Source: Sphingosinicellaceae bacterium
GTDB lineage: Bacteria; Pseudomonadota; Alphaproteobacteria; Sphingomonadales; Sphingomonadaceae
Assembly (NCBI GenBank): GCA_019285715.1
Contig: CP079108.1
Span: 1,627,001 to 1,691,000, forward strand
Reading direction: 5' to 3'
DNA length: 64,000 bases
Part shown: in pieces, positions 17,843-26,983 of the stretch
Position numbering within the stretch: the first letter of the stretch is position 1
Layout of the letters: each line of letters starts with the position of its first letter
Notes under the pieces: model-generated
What the model saw: the letters and a program-made list of their open reading frames with translations, nothing else
Told to the model about the DNA's origin: nothing
The model's database searches: none
Made by a program: the position numbers and the translations under genes

Positions 17843-18442
17843 ATGACCAAGGTTCTCGTCCTCTATTATTCGAGCTACGGCCACATCGAGCAGATGGCCA
17901 ACGCCGTCGCCGAGGGTGCACGCGCCGCCGGTGCCGAGGTCGACATCAAGCGCGTTCCCGAGACCGCGCCCGAGGATGTCGCCCGCGCCGCGCACTTCAA
18001 GCTCGACCAGGCCGCCCCCATCGCGACCATCGCCGAACTCGCCAACTACGACGCCATCGTGATCGGCGCGCCGACGCGCTTCGGCCGCATGCCGTCGCAG
18101 ATGACGGCGTTCCTCGACCAGGCCGGCGGCCTGTGGATGACCGGCGCGCTCAACGGCAAGGTCGGCGCGGCGTTCACCTCGACTGCGTCGCAGCACGGCG
18201 GGCAGGAGACGACGTTGTTCTCGATCATCACCAACCTGCTGCACTTCGGCATGACCGTCGTCGGCCTGCCGTACAGCTTCCAGGGCCAGATGACGCTCGA
18301 GGAAATCAGCGGCGGCTCGCCCTACGGCGCCACCACGATCTCAGCCGGCGACGGCTCGCGCCAGCCGAGCGAGAACGAGCTGGCGGGTGCGCGCTTCCAG
18401 GGCGATCACGTTGCCAAGACCGCGGCAAAGCTGTTCGGCTAA
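17843..18442 (+). CDS. wrbA: NAD(P)H:quinone oxidoreductase, WrbA type
   Basis: 199 residues, the standard WrbA length. The FMN-binding flavodoxin-like motifs are present: [20 protein letters not shown] near the N-terminus, [14 protein letters not shown], and [13 protein letters not shown] before the C-terminus. The enzyme reduces quinones by two electrons and protects from redox cycling. A GGAG site lies before the ATG. The divergent LysR gene is the probable regulator. Confidence 0.93.
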   Translation: MTKVLVLYYSSYGHIEQMANAVAEGARAAGAEVDIKRVPETAPEDVARAAHFKLDQAAPIATIAELANYDAIVIGAPTRFGRMPSQMTAFLDQAGGLWMTGALNGKVGAAFTSTASQHGGQETTLFSIITNLLHFGMTVVGLPYSFQGQMTLEEISGGSPYGATTISAGDGSRQPSENELAGARFQGDHVAKTAAKLFG

Positions 18443-18451
18443 GGTGTCTCT

Positions 18452-18490
18452 GGCCCCGAAACCAGTCCTCGGGGGTTGGTGTTCGGGGCC
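18452..18490. promoter_or_regulatory. intergenic hairpin between wrbA and the host-attachment-like gene
   Basis: GGCCCCGAA at 18452-18460 is complementary to TTCGGGGCC at 18482-18490. No T-run follows. It may stabilise the wrbA transcript or reduce read-through. Confidence 0.4.
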
Positions 18491-18510
18491 ACCGCCCCCG
18501 GAGAAATTCA

Positions 18511-18915
18511 TTGCTGCTGCCACACGGAACACTCGTCGCTGTCGCCGACGGCGAGACCCTCAACCTCTATCGCAACACTGGTACCGACGCCGAACCGAAG
18601 CTGTCCCCGGTCCAGCACGGCGAAGTCTCGGGCGACAACAAGGGTGCCGGCGCGCACCACGGCAGCAGTTCTGCCAACCCCGACGACAGCCGCCTCGAGG
18701 AGGACAGCTTCGCCGCCGCGACCGCCGCGATGCTCAACAAGCAGGCCCTGTCCGGCAAGTTCGACGGCCTTTTCGTCATCGCCGCGCCCAAGACGCTCGG
18801 CGAGCTGCGCAAGCACTGGCACAAGGCGCTCGAGGCCAAGCTGGTCGGTGAACTCGCGAAGGAGCTGACCGGGCATTCGATAAGCGACATCGAGGCGGCG
18901 ATCGCGAAGGCCTGA
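18511..18915 (+). CDS. host attachment-like protein
   Basis: 134 residues from a TTG start with GGAG seven bases upstream; no ATG fits. The sequence begins LLLPHGTLVAVADGETLNLYR and contains FDGLFVIAAPKTLGELRKHW and a C-terminal helix ending SDIEAAIAKA. This is the host-attachment family named from plant-associated bacteria; its molecular role is unsettled. A palindromic repeat lies just downstream. Confidence 0.8.
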   Translation: MLLPHGTLVAVADGETLNLYRNTGTDAEPKLSPVQHGEVSGDNKGAGAHHGSSSANPDDSRLEEDSFAAATAAMLNKQALSGKFDGLFVIAAPKTLGELRKHWHKALEAKLVGELAKELTGHSISDIEAAIAKA

Positions 18916-18969
18916 GGCGGGGCGCGTCGGCACGCGTCGGCGCGAGGCGCTGCACGTCGCGCGTTTTTT

Positions 18970-19061
18970 GTCATCCCCGCGCAGGCGGGGACCCATGAAC
19001 ACCGGTTTCGGAATGACGACGCGGGTTCGTGTTCATGGGTCCCCGCCTGCGCGGGGATGAC
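18970..19061. repeat. GTCATCCCC-type palindromic repeat, copy 1
   Basis: Two perfect 33-bp inverted arms (18970-19002 and 19029-19061), beginning GTCATCCCCGCGCAGGCGGG. The same family recurs at 31670-31743, and relatives with a different core recur at 50273-50369 and 53617-53700. These are intergenic REP-like elements that would form strong hairpins in RNA. Confidence 0.9.
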
Positions 19062-19090
19062 AACGACAGGTAGACCCCGAACCACCGCCC

Positions 19091-19118
19091 TTGACAAAAC
19101 GAACCATATCGGCTAGGC
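19091..19118 (+). promoter_or_regulatory. probable strong promoter of a noncoding RNA
   Basis: TTGACA at 19091-19096 matches the -35 consensus exactly. A 16-base spacer and CTAGGC at 19113-19118 follow; a -10 of that form is seen at strong alphaproteobacterial stable-RNA promoters. No reading frame begins downstream. Confidence 0.55.
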
Positions 19119-19123
19119 AGGCC

Positions 19124-19443
19124 ACATCGGATGGTCCTGCGCCACCCGATGCCGGGACAAGGGCGCGCTACCTAAGCCCCGGCGCGAACGATGCAGGGGC
19201 AATCACGGACTAGTCGCCGCCACTGGCACCCCGCGAGCCTTCGACCGGACGGCCATCCGATCGCTGGACCGCACACCGTCCTTCACGACCCGACCCGTCG
19301 ATGGCGAACCCAGCCCCTGCATCGTCCGCGCTGCTGCCGTATCCGACCCGAGGCCCCCGCCCAGTTTGCGCCGGGAGGGGAGAGTAGCCCGGACGGCCCG
19401 AAATCATCGCCCCCATGGTGTTGGAACACCGGCGGGGGCTTTT
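19124..19443 (+). ncRNA. unidentified structured noncoding RNA
   Basis: About 320 nt lie between a -35/-10 pair and an intrinsic terminator, without a credible gene. Nested long-range helices are visible: CCCGGCGC (19178-19185) with GCGCCGGG (19368-19375), and CGATGCAGGGGC (19189-19200) with GCCCCTGCATCG (19313-19324). Local hairpins include CATCGG...CCGATG near the 5' end and GGACGG...CCGTCC inside the loop. Size and layout suggest a stable RNA. I could not match it to RNase P RNA, SRP RNA or the alphaproteobacterial tmRNA tag, and I cannot exclude a divergent member of such a class. Confidence 0.5.
19409..19443 (+). terminator. intrinsic terminator of the noncoding RNA
   Basis: GCCCCC (19409-19414) pairs with GGGGGC (19434-19439), with an inner GGTGTT/AACACC pair, followed by TTTT at 19440-19443. 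It points away from the convergent thiolase gene. Confidence 0.75.
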
Positions 19444-19454
19444 GCACGTCCCGC

Positions 19455-20630
19455 TCAGTAAACCTCGAACAGCCCGGCCGCGCCCATGCCGCCGCCGACG
19501 CACATTGTCACGACGACGTACTTCACGCCGCGCCGCTTGCCCTCGATCAGCGCGTGCCCGGTCAGGCGTGCGCCGGACATGCCGTAGGGGTGGCCGATCG
19601 AGATGCCGCCGCCGTTGACGTTGAGGATGTCCTGGTCGATCCCGAGCTTGTCGGCGCAGTACAGCACCTGCACCGCGAACGCCTCGTTCAGCTCCCACAA
19701 GCCGATGTCGCTCATCTTGAGGCCGTTGCGCTCGAGCAGCTTGGGGATCGCATAGACCGGCCCGATGCCCATCTCGTCGGGCTCCAGCCCGGCCACTGCC
19801 ATGCCGCGATAGGCACCGAGTGGGGTTAGGCCGCGCCGCGACGCCTCGCCCGCCTCCATCAGCACGCTGGCCGAGGCACCGTCCGAAAGCTGGCTGGCGT
19901 TGCCGGCCGTGATGACGCCGCCCTCACGGACGGGCTTCAGGCCCTTGAGACCCTCCAGCGTCGTCTCGGGGCGGTTGCCCTCGTCCTTGGACAGCGTGAT
20001 CTCGTGGAAGGTGACTTCCTTGGTCTCCTTGTTGACCATGCCCATCTTGGTGGTGATCGGCACGATCTCGTCGTCGAACTTGCCGGCCTGCTGGGCGGCG
20101 TGGGTACGCATCTGCGAGCGGAAGCCGTACTCATCCTGGCGGTCGCGGCTGATGCCGTAGCGCTTGGCGACGTTCTCGGCGGTATCGATCATCGGGATGT
20201 AGGCGGTCGGGATCATCGCCAGCAGGCCCATGTCCGGCTCGACCCGGAACTTCTCGTTCTGGACCATCGAGATCGAATCCTGCCCGCCACCGATGGCGAT
20301 CTGCATGCCGTCGACGATGATCTGCTTGGCGGCGGTGGCGATCGCCATCAGGCCGGACGAGCACTGGCGGTCCATCGACTGGCCGCTGACCGTCACCGGC
20401 AGGCCGGCGCGGAGCAGCGCGAGCCGTCCGATGTTGGGCGCCTGGCCGCCCTGCTGGAGCGCCGCGCCCCACACGACGTCGTCGACTTCGCCACCCTCCA
20501 GGCCAGCCTTGGCGACGGCGTGCTTGATCGCGTGGCCACCGAGCAGCGGCGGCGGCGAGGCGTTGAAGGCGCCCCGGAAGGCCTTGCCGATGGGGGTGCG
20601 GGCGGTGGAGACGATGACGGCTTCGCGCAT
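19455..20630 (-). CDS. acetyl-CoA acyltransferase (thiolase)
   Basis: 391 residues, the normal thiolase length. The acylated Cys is in [11 protein letters not shown], the His in [15 protein letters not shown], and the second catalytic Cys in [14 protein letters not shown]. It catalyses thiolytic cleavage or condensation of acyl-CoAs. A CMD-family gene and a MaoC-type hydratase gene lie directly upstream on the same strand, suggesting a degradative acyl-CoA operon. GAAGGA precedes the ATG. The chain-length preference cannot be read from sequence. Confidence 0.92.
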   Translation of the reverse strand: MREAVIVSTARTPIGKAFRGAFNASPPPLLGGHAIKHAVAKAGLEGGEVDDVVWGAALQQGGQAPNIGRLALLRAGLPVTVSGQSMDRQCSSGLMAIATAAKQIIVDGMQIAIGGGQDSISMVQNEKFRVEPDMGLLAMIPTAYIPMIDTAENVAKRYGISRDRQDEYGFRSQMRTHAAQQAGKFDDEIVPITTKMGMVNKETKEVTFHEITLSKDEGNRPETTLEGLKGLKPVREGGVITAGNASQLSDGASASVLMEAGEASRRGLTPLGAYRGMAVAGLEPDEMGIGPVYAIPKLLERNGLKMSDIGLWELNEAFAVQVLYCADKLGIDQDILNVNGGGISIGHPYGMSGARLTGHALIEGKRRGVKYVVVTMCVGGGMGAAGLFEVY

Positions 20631-20666
20631 GGCGGTATCCTTCGTGAAAAGCGGGCGGGCTGGCGA

Positions 20667-21215
20667 CTAATCGGTGGTTGGGAAACGGGTGAACCCGGCC
20701 TCGTTCTGCAGGTCGAGCGCGCCGACGACGAGCGCGACGCTGTGGTAGAAACCGACGAGCTGGACGACTTCCAAGACCTGCGGCGTGTCGAAGTGCGCGG
20801 TCAGCGCGGCGAACTCGGCGTCGCTCAGCTTCTTGCGGTCGAGCAGCGCGTCGGTCGCGGCGATCAGCGCGGTCTCGGCCTCGCTCCAGTTGCCGTCATA
20901 AGCGTCGCCATCGAACAACGAGCGGACCTGCGGCTCGGTCAGCGCCGCCTTGCCGGCGAACATCGTGATGTGAGCGCCCCACTCGTACTCGTTGCCGGTC
21001 TTGGCCGCGGTGCGGTCGATGACGATCTCGCGGTGGCGGAAGTCGAGCGGGCCCTTGCCCGACATCGAGGCGCCCGAGAACTTCTCCCAGGCGCGCGGCG
21101 ACTGCGCGACCGCGGTCATCAGCGCCAGCGGTTCGCGCTCGCCGAAGATCGCGCCCATCGCATTGGCGAACGGCTCGGGCCATTCGGCGCGGGACAGCAG
21201 GCCGATGCGGCTCAC
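20667..21215 (-). CDS. carboxymuconolactone decarboxylase-family (CMD) protein
   Basis: 182 residues from a GTG at 21215 that overlaps the stop of the MaoC-type gene by four bases (GTGA). The CMD/AhpD core is LDFRHREIVIDRTAAKTGNE, then YEWGAHITMFAGKAALTEPQ. The CxxC of AhpD peroxidases is absent, so peroxidase activity is unlikely. The final part (VVQLVGFYHSVALVVGAL) is typical of the hydrolase-associated CMD branch. Its role in the thiolase operon is not known. Confidence 0.8.
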   Translation of the reverse strand: MSRIGLLSRAEWPEPFANAMGAIFGEREPLALMTAVAQSPRAWEKFSGASMSGKGPLDFRHREIVIDRTAAKTGNEYEWGAHITMFAGKAALTEPQVRSLFDGDAYDGNWSEAETALIAATDALLDRKKLSDAEFAALTAHFDTPQVLEVVQLVGFYHSVALVVGALDLQNEAGFTRFPTTD

Positions 21216-21670
21216 AGGTAAACCAGCGTCAGCCACTCGGCGATGAGCGCCGGCTTGGTCTCGCCCTCGATCTCGACGGTGACCGAGACGGTCGACTGCC
21301 AGCCGGTGTCGGGGCGCTGCTCGACGCCGAGCAAGGTGAACTTGCCGCGCACCCGCTTGCCCGACTTTACCGGGGCCATGAAGCGGACTTTGTTGAGGCC
21401 GTAGTTGACGCCCATCTTGACGCCCTCGATCGACGGCATCGCGCCGTAAGCGAAGACCGAGCACAGGCTGAGCGTCAGGTAACCGTGGGCGATGGTGGTG
21501 CCGAACGGGGTCTTGGCCGCAAGCTCCGGATTGACGTGGATGAACTGGTGGTCGCCGGTGACCTCGGCAAAGGCGTCGATGCGGGCCTGGTCGACGAGCA
21601 TCCAGTCGGACACCCCGAGCTCGGTGCCGACCAAGGCACGATAGGCGTCGAGCGGCATGGCGGCGCGCAT
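21212..21670 (-). CDS. MaoC-family (R)-enoyl-CoA hydratase-like protein
   Basis: 152 residues, a single hot-dog domain. The hydratase-2 motif with its Asp/His pair is present: VTGDHQFIHVNPELAAKTPF, then GTTIAHGYLTLSL. The ATG at 21670 has GGAAGGA seven bases upstream; a second ATG four codons later is possible. It is first in the MaoC-CMD-thiolase operon. It would hydrate a trans-enoyl-CoA (inferred). Confidence 0.85.
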   Translation of the reverse strand: MRAAMPLDAYRALVGTELGVSDWMLVDQARIDAFAEVTGDHQFIHVNPELAAKTPFGTTIAHGYLTLSLCSVFAYGAMPSIEGVKMGVNYGLNKVRFMAPVKSGKRVRGKFTLLGVEQRPDTGWQSTVSVTVEIEGETKPALIAEWLTLVYL

Positions 21671-21789
21671 AGGCTTCCTTCCCCGGGTGTATTTCGCGAC
21701 AGCCTTGGCGCAGGGTGCCGGAAGCGTCAACTAGCCTTGCCGCAGCCTCCCGGAGATAATCCCTGCCATTCGATCAAGCGGAGACGGTG

Positions 21790-22431
21790 ATGAGCGCGCT
21801 GGTTTTCTACACCAATCCGATGTCGCGTGGCCGTGTCGCGCGCTGGATGCTGGAGGAGGTCGGGCAGCCGTACCGGACCGAGGTCCTGGACTATGCGACG
21901 ACGCTGAAGGAGCCCGAATATCTGGCGATCAACCCGATGGGCAAGATTCCGGCGATCCGGCACGGCGACACGGTCGTCACCGAAACGGCGGCGATCTGCG
22001 CCTACCTGGCGGACGCGTTTCCGGATGCCGGTCTGGCGCCCGCCCCGGGGAGCTTCGACCGCGGCGACTACTACCGCTGGCTGTTCTTCGCGGCGGGGCC
22101 GGTCGAGACTGCCGTCGTCACGTCCGCGATGGGTTTCGAGGTCGCGGCGGAGCGTGAGCGGATGGCCGGCTGGGGGTCCATGACACGGGTCGTCGAAGCC
22201 CTCGACCACCTCCTGCAGGACCGCGACTATCTTGCCGGTGGCACGTTCAGCGCCGCCGACGTCTATCTCGCGGCGCTGCTCGGCTGGGGCATGGCGATCA
22301 AGAGCATCGAGGCGCGCCCGTCGTTCGCAGCCTATGTCGCGCGCACCTCGGAGCGCCCTGCCGCGGTACGTGCCCGCGAGATCGACGACGCGCTGATCGC
22401 GCAGCTGCAGGGCCAGACTGCCGCCGCCTGA
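21790..22431 (+). CDS. glutathione S-transferase family protein
   Basis: 213 residues. The N-terminal thioredoxin-like domain includes FYTNPMSRGRVARWMLEEVG and the cis-Pro/Glu-Thr motif (GKIPAIRHGDTVVTETAAIC). A helical C-terminal domain follows, with GGTFSAADVYLAALLGWG. An adjacent GTG could add one residue. It is divergent from the MaoC gene. The substrate is unknown. Confidence 0.9.
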   Translation: MSALVFYTNPMSRGRVARWMLEEVGQPYRTEVLDYATTLKEPEYLAINPMGKIPAIRHGDTVVTETAAICAYLADAFPDAGLAPAPGSFDRGDYYRWLFFAAGPVETAVVTSAMGFEVAAERERMAGWGSMTRVVEALDHLLQDRDYLAGGTFSAADVYLAALLGWGMAIKSIEARPSFAAYVARTSERPAAVRAREIDDALIAQLQGQTAAA

Positions 22432-22471
22432 GCGACTTTGCGGCAGGCCGGGGACGGTCTATCGAAGGGCT

Positions 22472-23761
22472 ATGTCGATCAAGAATCTGGCGTTTGCGGC
22501 AATCGTCCTACCGCTCCTCGCGGCTGCTCCGGCTCCGAAGCGAACCGCGCTCGATGCCGTCGCGCGTGGCTACGTGCACCTGACGCTCGAGGCCGGCGAG
22601 CGCGAACCCGAGTATGTCGACGCTTATTATGGTCCGCCTGAGTGGCTGGCGGCGGCGAAGGCCAAGCCGCGCTCAGTCGGGGTCCTCCAGCAGGATGCCG
22701 GTGTCCTCAAGGCTCGCGCCGAGGCGATTCCGACCGCCCGGCTGACCCCGCTGGAGCGCCAGCGCCGGGCGTTCCTGATCGGCCAACTGGCCGCCGCCGA
22801 GACCCGGCTGGCGATGCACGGCGGACGACGCTTCCGCTTCGACGACGAGGCGGAGGGCCTGTTCGGGGTGCGCCCGGTGCTGAAGCCGCTCGCCGACTAC
22901 GACGCGACGCTCGCCGAGATCGACCGGCTGGTGCCGGGCAAAGGCCCGCTGTGGCAGCGCGTCGACGCCTACCGCACCCGCTTCGACGTGCCCGCAGCCA
23001 AGCTCGACAAGGTCATGCACGCCGCCATCGCCGAGTGCCGGCGGCGGACGCTCGTGCACGTTCCGTTGCCGAGGGACGAGAAATTCACGCTCGAACTGGT
23101 CACCGGCAAGCCGTGGAGCGGGTACAATTACTACAAGGGCAACGACACCAGCCTGATCCAGGTCAACACCGACCTGCCGGTCAACATCGACCGCGCCGTC
23201 GACCTCGGCTGCCACGAGGGCTATCCGGGGCACCACGTCTACAACATGCTGCTCGAACAGCGTCTCTCCAAAGCCCGCGGCTGGGTCGAGTTCACCGTCT
23301 ATCCGCTGTACGGACCGCAGTCGCTGATCGCCGAGGGCTCGGCCAACTACGGCATCGACCTCGCGTTTCCGGGCAATGAGCGCGCGGCGTTCGAGGCCCG
23401 TGTCCTGTACCCGCTCGCCGGCCTCGATCCCGCCGAGGCCCCGCGCTTCGCCGCGCTGCGCAAGGCGATGGAGCAACTGTCCGGCGCACGCTTCACGATC
23501 GCGCGCGAGTATCTCGACGGGCGCATCGACCGCGAAGCGGCGGTGGTGCTGACCCAGAAATATTCGTTGCTGTCGCGGGCAAGGGCGCTGAAGTCGCTCG
23601 ACTTCGACGATCACTACCGGAGCTATGTGATCAACTACGGGCTCGGCAAGGACATGGTCGCAGCGCATGTCGAGGCGGCGGGGCCCGGACAGCCGGCGCG
23701 GTGGCGGGCGATGACGAAGCTGCTGTCGGAGCCGACGACCCCGGACGCGCTGACGCACTGA
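22472..23761 (+). CDS. DUF885-family secreted protein
   Basis: 429 residues with an N-terminal signal peptide (MSIKNLAFAAIVLPLLAAAP). The family motif is CHEGYPGHHVYNMLLEQRL, a His/Glu cluster resembling a metal-binding peptidase site; FAREYLDGRIDR-type helices follow. DUF885 proteins are mostly uncharacterised and suspected to be metallo-hydrolases. It begins 40 bases after the GST gene in the same direction. Confidence 0.85.
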   Translation: MSIKNLAFAAIVLPLLAAAPAPKRTALDAVARGYVHLTLEAGEREPEYVDAYYGPPEWLAAAKAKPRSVGVLQQDAGVLKARAEAIPTARLTPLERQRRAFLIGQLAAAETRLAMHGGRRFRFDDEAEGLFGVRPVLKPLADYDATLAEIDRLVPGKGPLWQRVDAYRTRFDVPAAKLDKVMHAAIAECRRRTLVHVPLPRDEKFTLELVTGKPWSGYNYYKGNDTSLIQVNTDLPVNIDRAVDLGCHEGYPGHHVYNMLLEQRLSKARGWVEFTVYPLYGPQSLIAEGSANYGIDLAFPGNERAAFEARVLYPLAGLDPAEAPRFAALRKAMEQLSGARFTIAREYLDGRIDREAAVVLTQKYSLLSRARALKSLDFDDHYRSYVINYGLGKDMVAAHVEAAGPGQPARWRAMTKLLSEPTTPDALTH

Positions 23762-23797
23762 CTTTCGCGGGCGGCGCGGCGGGTCTAGAGGTCCGCG

Positions 23798-26700
23798 ATG
23801 CCCAGCCTGACCGACGCCCGCGCGGCGCTCCGCCCCCTCCACCGTGCGCCCGAGCCGGAGGTGATGGCGCGCCTGCTGCCCGCCGCGACCCTCGATGCCG
23901 CGACCCGCAACGCCGTCGAGAACCGCGCTCTCGGGCTGCTCGCCGACCTCCGCGCCGCGCAGGGGGAGGGCTGGGTCAACCGTTTCCTCCACCAGTACCG
24001 GCTCAACACCCAGGAGGGCATCGCGCTGCTCAGCCTGGCGGAGGCGTTCCTGCGGGTGCCCGATGCCGAGACCGCCGACCTGCTGATCCGCGACAAGATC
24101 GGCGGGGCGGACTGGGGGGCGCACAAGGGCCAGTCGGACTCGCTGCTGGTCAATTCCGCGACCTGGGGCCTGATGCTGACGCGGGCCGTGGTCGGCGAAA
24201 GCGGCCGCGCCTCGGTCCTCAAGCGCCTGATCAACCGTACCGGCGAGCCGTTCGTGCGGACCGCGGTCGGCGCCGCCATGCGGATGATGGGGCAGGTCTT
24301 CGTCATGGGCCGGACCATCGACGAGGCGATGGCGCGCGCCGCGCTGCCCGAGAACAAGGGCTTCACTGCCAGCTTCGACATGCTCGGCGAGGCGGCGCGG
24401 ACCTATGAGGACGGCCAGCGCTATTTCGACTCGTACATGGCGGCGATCCGCTCGGTCGGTGCCTCGAAGCAGGGCGCCGGCCACTCGATCTCGGTCAAAT
24501 TGTCGGCGCTGCACCCGCGCTACGAGACCGCGCACGCCGATACCTGCGTCCCCGCGCTGATCGACATGACCCACGCGCTCGCGGTCGAAGCAAGCAAGGC
24601 CGGCATCGGGCTGACCGTCGACGCCGAGGAGACCGAGCGGCTGGAGATGTCGCTCGACATCATCGGCACGGTCGCGGCGCTGCCCGGTCTGCGTGGCTGG
24701 GACGGCTTCGGCATGGCGGCGCAGGCCTATGGAAAGCGCGCCAGCGCGGTCATCGACTGGGCGCAGGCACTGGGTGCCGGAACGGGCCGCCGCCTGATGG
24801 TCCGGCTGGTCAAGGGTGCCTATTGGGACAGCGAGATCAAGCGGACTCAGGAGAGCGGCCTCGCCGACTATCCGCTGTTCACCCGCAAGGCCGCGACCGA
24901 CGTCAGCTACCTGGCGTGCGCGCGCGCCATGCTCGACGCGCCGAATATCCTGCCCGCGTTCGCCAGCCACAATGCGCTGACCGTCGCGACGATCATGGAG
25001 TGGGCGGGAGACCGCCGCGACTTCGAGTTCCAGCGCCTCCACGGCATGGGCGAGGGCCTGTTCGAGCGCGCGGTGCGCGAGCAGGGCTATCACTGCCGGA
25101 CTTATGCGCCCGTCGGCGGGCACCGCGACCTGCTGGCCTACCTCGTGCGCCGTCTGCTCGAGAACGGCGCGAACTCGAGCTTTGTGCACCAGTTGGCCGA
25201 TGCGAACGTCAGCGACGCGGACTTGCTGGCGGACCCGGCGGTGAAGGTGAGCGCGGTGGGGGGCACGGCACATCCGTCGATCCCGATGCCGCGGGATATC
25301 TTTCCGGGGCGGGTGAATTCGGGGGGGATCGACCTTGCCGATGCGGAAGTGCTGGCGCGGGTGGCGAAGGGCATCGCGTGGGAGCAAGTCCCACCCCTAA
25401 CCCCTCCCGTACCGGGAGGGGGATCCGCTCGTGGGTCGAACTCCCTTCAAGGCGCTGGGGAGACCTCGCCGCAAGCGGGTTCCCCTCCCGGTACGGGAGG
25501 GGCTAGGGGTGGGACTTCTGTGCGCGATGCAGTTGGAAAGGCCTACGCCGCCTTCCCAGCGTGGTCCGCCACCCCCGTCGACACCCGTGCCGCGATCCTC
25601 GAGCGCCTCGGCGACCTGCTCGAGGAACACCGCGAGGAGCTGATGGCAATCGCCGTCCACGAGGCGAAGAAGACCATCGGCGACGCGCTAGCCGAAGTCC
25701 GTGAAGCGGTCGACTTCTGCCGCTATTACGCGATCCGCGCGCGGCTCGACTTCGCCCCCGTGCTCCTCCCCGGACCGACCGGCGAGCGCAACGAGCTCCG
25801 CCTCGCAGGGCGCGGCGTGTTCGCGTGCATCGCGCCGTGGAACTTCCCGCTGGCGATCTTCATCGGGCAAGTCGCCGCCGCGCTCGTCACCGGCAACAGC
25901 GTCGTCGCCAAGCCGGCACCGCAGACCCCCCGCATCGCCGCGCGCGCGGTCGAGTTGGCGCACGAAGCCGGGGTGCCCGCCGACGTCCTGCACATCGTGA
26001 CCGGTGGCGCGGAGGAGGGGCGGGCGCTAGTCGCCGACCCGCGCATCATGGGCGTCGCCTTCACTGGCTCGACCGGCACGGCGCGCAGCATCGCGCGCAC
26101 GCTGCTGGAGGACGATGACCGCCCGCTGGTGCCATTCATCGCCGAGACCGGCGGCATCAACGCGATGATCGTCGACTCGACCGCGCTGCCCGAGCAGGTC
26201 GTCGTCGACGTGGTGACGAGCGCCTTCCGCTCGGCCGGGCAGCGCTGTTCGGCGCTCCGCCTGCTGCTGCTGCAGGAGGATATCGCCGACAACACGCTGC
26301 ACATGCTGGCGGGCGCGATGGACACCTTGGTGCTGGGCGATCCTGCCGATCCGCGCACCGACGTCGGCCCGGTGATCGACGAGGCCGCGTACGACCGGCT
26401 CGAAACCTACCGCCAGTCGGCCAAGGCGCGCTGGGTCCACGCGCTGAGCACCGATGTTCCCGGCCTGGTGCCGCCGACGGTGATCCGCCTCGACCGCATC
26501 GAGGACCTCAAGAAGGAGTGGTTCGGGCCGATCCTGCACGTCGTCACCTGGAAGGCGGGAGCGCTCGACGCGACGCTCGCGGCGGTCAACGCCAGCGGCT
26601 ACGGCCTGACCATGGGCCTGCACAGCCGCATCGCCTCGACTGCCGAGCGCGTCGCGGCGGCGGCGAAAGTCGGCAACCTGTACGTCAACCGCTCGATGAT

Positions 26701-26878
26701 CGGCGCGGTCGTCGGCAGCCAGCCGTTCGGCGGCGAGGGCCTGTCGGGCACCGGCTTCAAGGCCGGCGGGCCGCACTACCTGCTGCGCTTCGCTACCGAG
26801 CGCACCGTCTCGACCGACACCACCAGCGCCGGCGGCAACGCCAGCCTGCTCAGCATCGAGGATGTCGGGGGCATCTGA
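23798..26878 (+). CDS. putA: bifunctional proline dehydrogenase / P5C dehydrogenase
   Basis: 1026 residues. It oxidises proline to glutamate in two steps. The FAD-binding PRODH domain includes SVKLSALHPRYE (near residue 232), RLVKGAYWDSEIKR (near 336) and RTYAPVGGHRDLLAYLVRRL (near 430). The aldehyde dehydrogenase domain has APWNFPLAIFIGQ, the Gly motif AFTGSTGTARSI, the catalytic Glu in FIAETGGINAMI and the nucleophile in SAGQRCSALRLL (about C817). There is no N-terminal ribbon-helix-helix, so it is not an autorepressor. Residues about 530-573 are encoded by an inserted palindromic repeat that keeps the frame. Confidence 0.95.
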   Translation: MPSLTDARAALRPLHRAPEPEVMARLLPAATLDAATRNAVENRALGLLADLRAAQGEGWVNRFLHQYRLNTQEGIALLSLAEAFLRVPDAETADLLIRDKIGGADWGAHKGQSDSLLVNSATWGLMLTRAVVGESGRASVLKRLINRTGEPFVRTAVGAAMRMMGQVFVMGRTIDEAMARAALPENKGFTASFDMLGEAARTYEDGQRYFDSYMAAIRSVGASKQGAGHSISVKLSALHPRYETAHADTCVPALIDMTHALAVEASKAGIGLTVDAEETERLEMSLDIIGTVAALPGLRGWDGFGMAAQAYGKRASAVIDWAQALGAGTGRRLMVRLVKGAYWDSEIKRTQESGLADYPLFTRKAATDVSYLACARAMLDAPNILPAFASHNALTVATIMEWAGDRRDFEFQRLHGMGEGLFERAVREQGYHCRTYAPVGGHRDLLAYLVRRLLENGANSSFVHQLADANVSDADLLADPAVKVSAVGGTAHPSIPMPRDIFPGRVNSGGIDLADAEVLARVAKGIAWEQVPPLTPPVPGGGSARGSNSLQGAGETSPQAGSPPGTGGARGGTSVRDAVGKAYAAFPAWSATPVDTRAAILERLGDLLEEHREELMAIAVHEAKKTIGDALAEVREAVDFCRYYAIRARLDFAPVLLPGPTGERNELRLAGRGVFACIAPWNFPLAIFIGQVAAALVTGNSVVAKPAPQTPRIAARAVELAHEAGVPADVLHIVTGGAEEGRALVADPRIMGVAFTGSTGTARSIARTLLEDDDRPLVPFIAETGGINAMIVDSTALPEQVVVDVVTSAFRSAGQRCSALRLLLLQEDIADNTLHMLAGAMDTLVLGDPADPRTDVGPVIDEAAYDRLETYRQSAKARWVHALSTDVPGLVPPTVIRLDRIEDLKKEWFGPILHVVTWKAGALDATLAAVNASGYGLTMGLHSRIASTAERVAAAAKVGNLYVNRSMIGAVVGSQPFGGEGLSGTGFKAGGPHYLLRFATERTVSTDTTSAGGNASLLSIEDVGGI
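25386..25517. repeat. palindromic repeat inserted in frame within putA
   Basis: Inverted 36-bp arms (25386-25421 and 25482-25517) beginning AAGTCCCACCCCTAACCCCT, nearly perfect. The whole element is 132 bp, exactly 44 codons, without a stop in the putA frame. It adds a Gly/Pro/Ser-rich stretch in the linker between the two catalytic domains. Confidence 0.88.
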
Positions 26879-26942
26879 GCGGCTCGGGATCGCTCCGCCG
26901 ACGAAGTACCTCGCGGTTCCGGTCGACCAGCGCTAGCGGAAA

Positions 26943-26968
26943 GCCGCCGACCCTCGCGGATCGGCGGC
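26943..26968 (-). terminator. hairpin, weak terminator for the PEP-CTERM gene
   Basis: GCCGCCGA (26943-26950) pairs with TCGGCGGC (26961-26968). On the minus strand TTTCC follows, so it can end transcription of the gene stopping at 26984. The hairpin could also stop putA read-through, but no T-run follows on the plus strand. Confidence 0.45.
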
Positions 26969-26983
26969 ACCCCCCCAAGGCTG

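Noticed and set aside
19124..19443. Assignment of the noncoding RNA as tmRNA
   Set aside because: A string GCGAACGAT resembles the start of a tag (A-N-D), but the following codons (AGAITD, stop) do not give the hydrophobic AVAA-type end, and no tRNA-like acceptor with CCA was found.
22673..25387. 904-codon open frame on the minus strand opposite the DUF885 gene and putA
   Set aside because: Arg/Asp/Gln-rich composition typical of an antisense shadow in high-GC DNA; PutA motifs are unambiguous on the plus strand.
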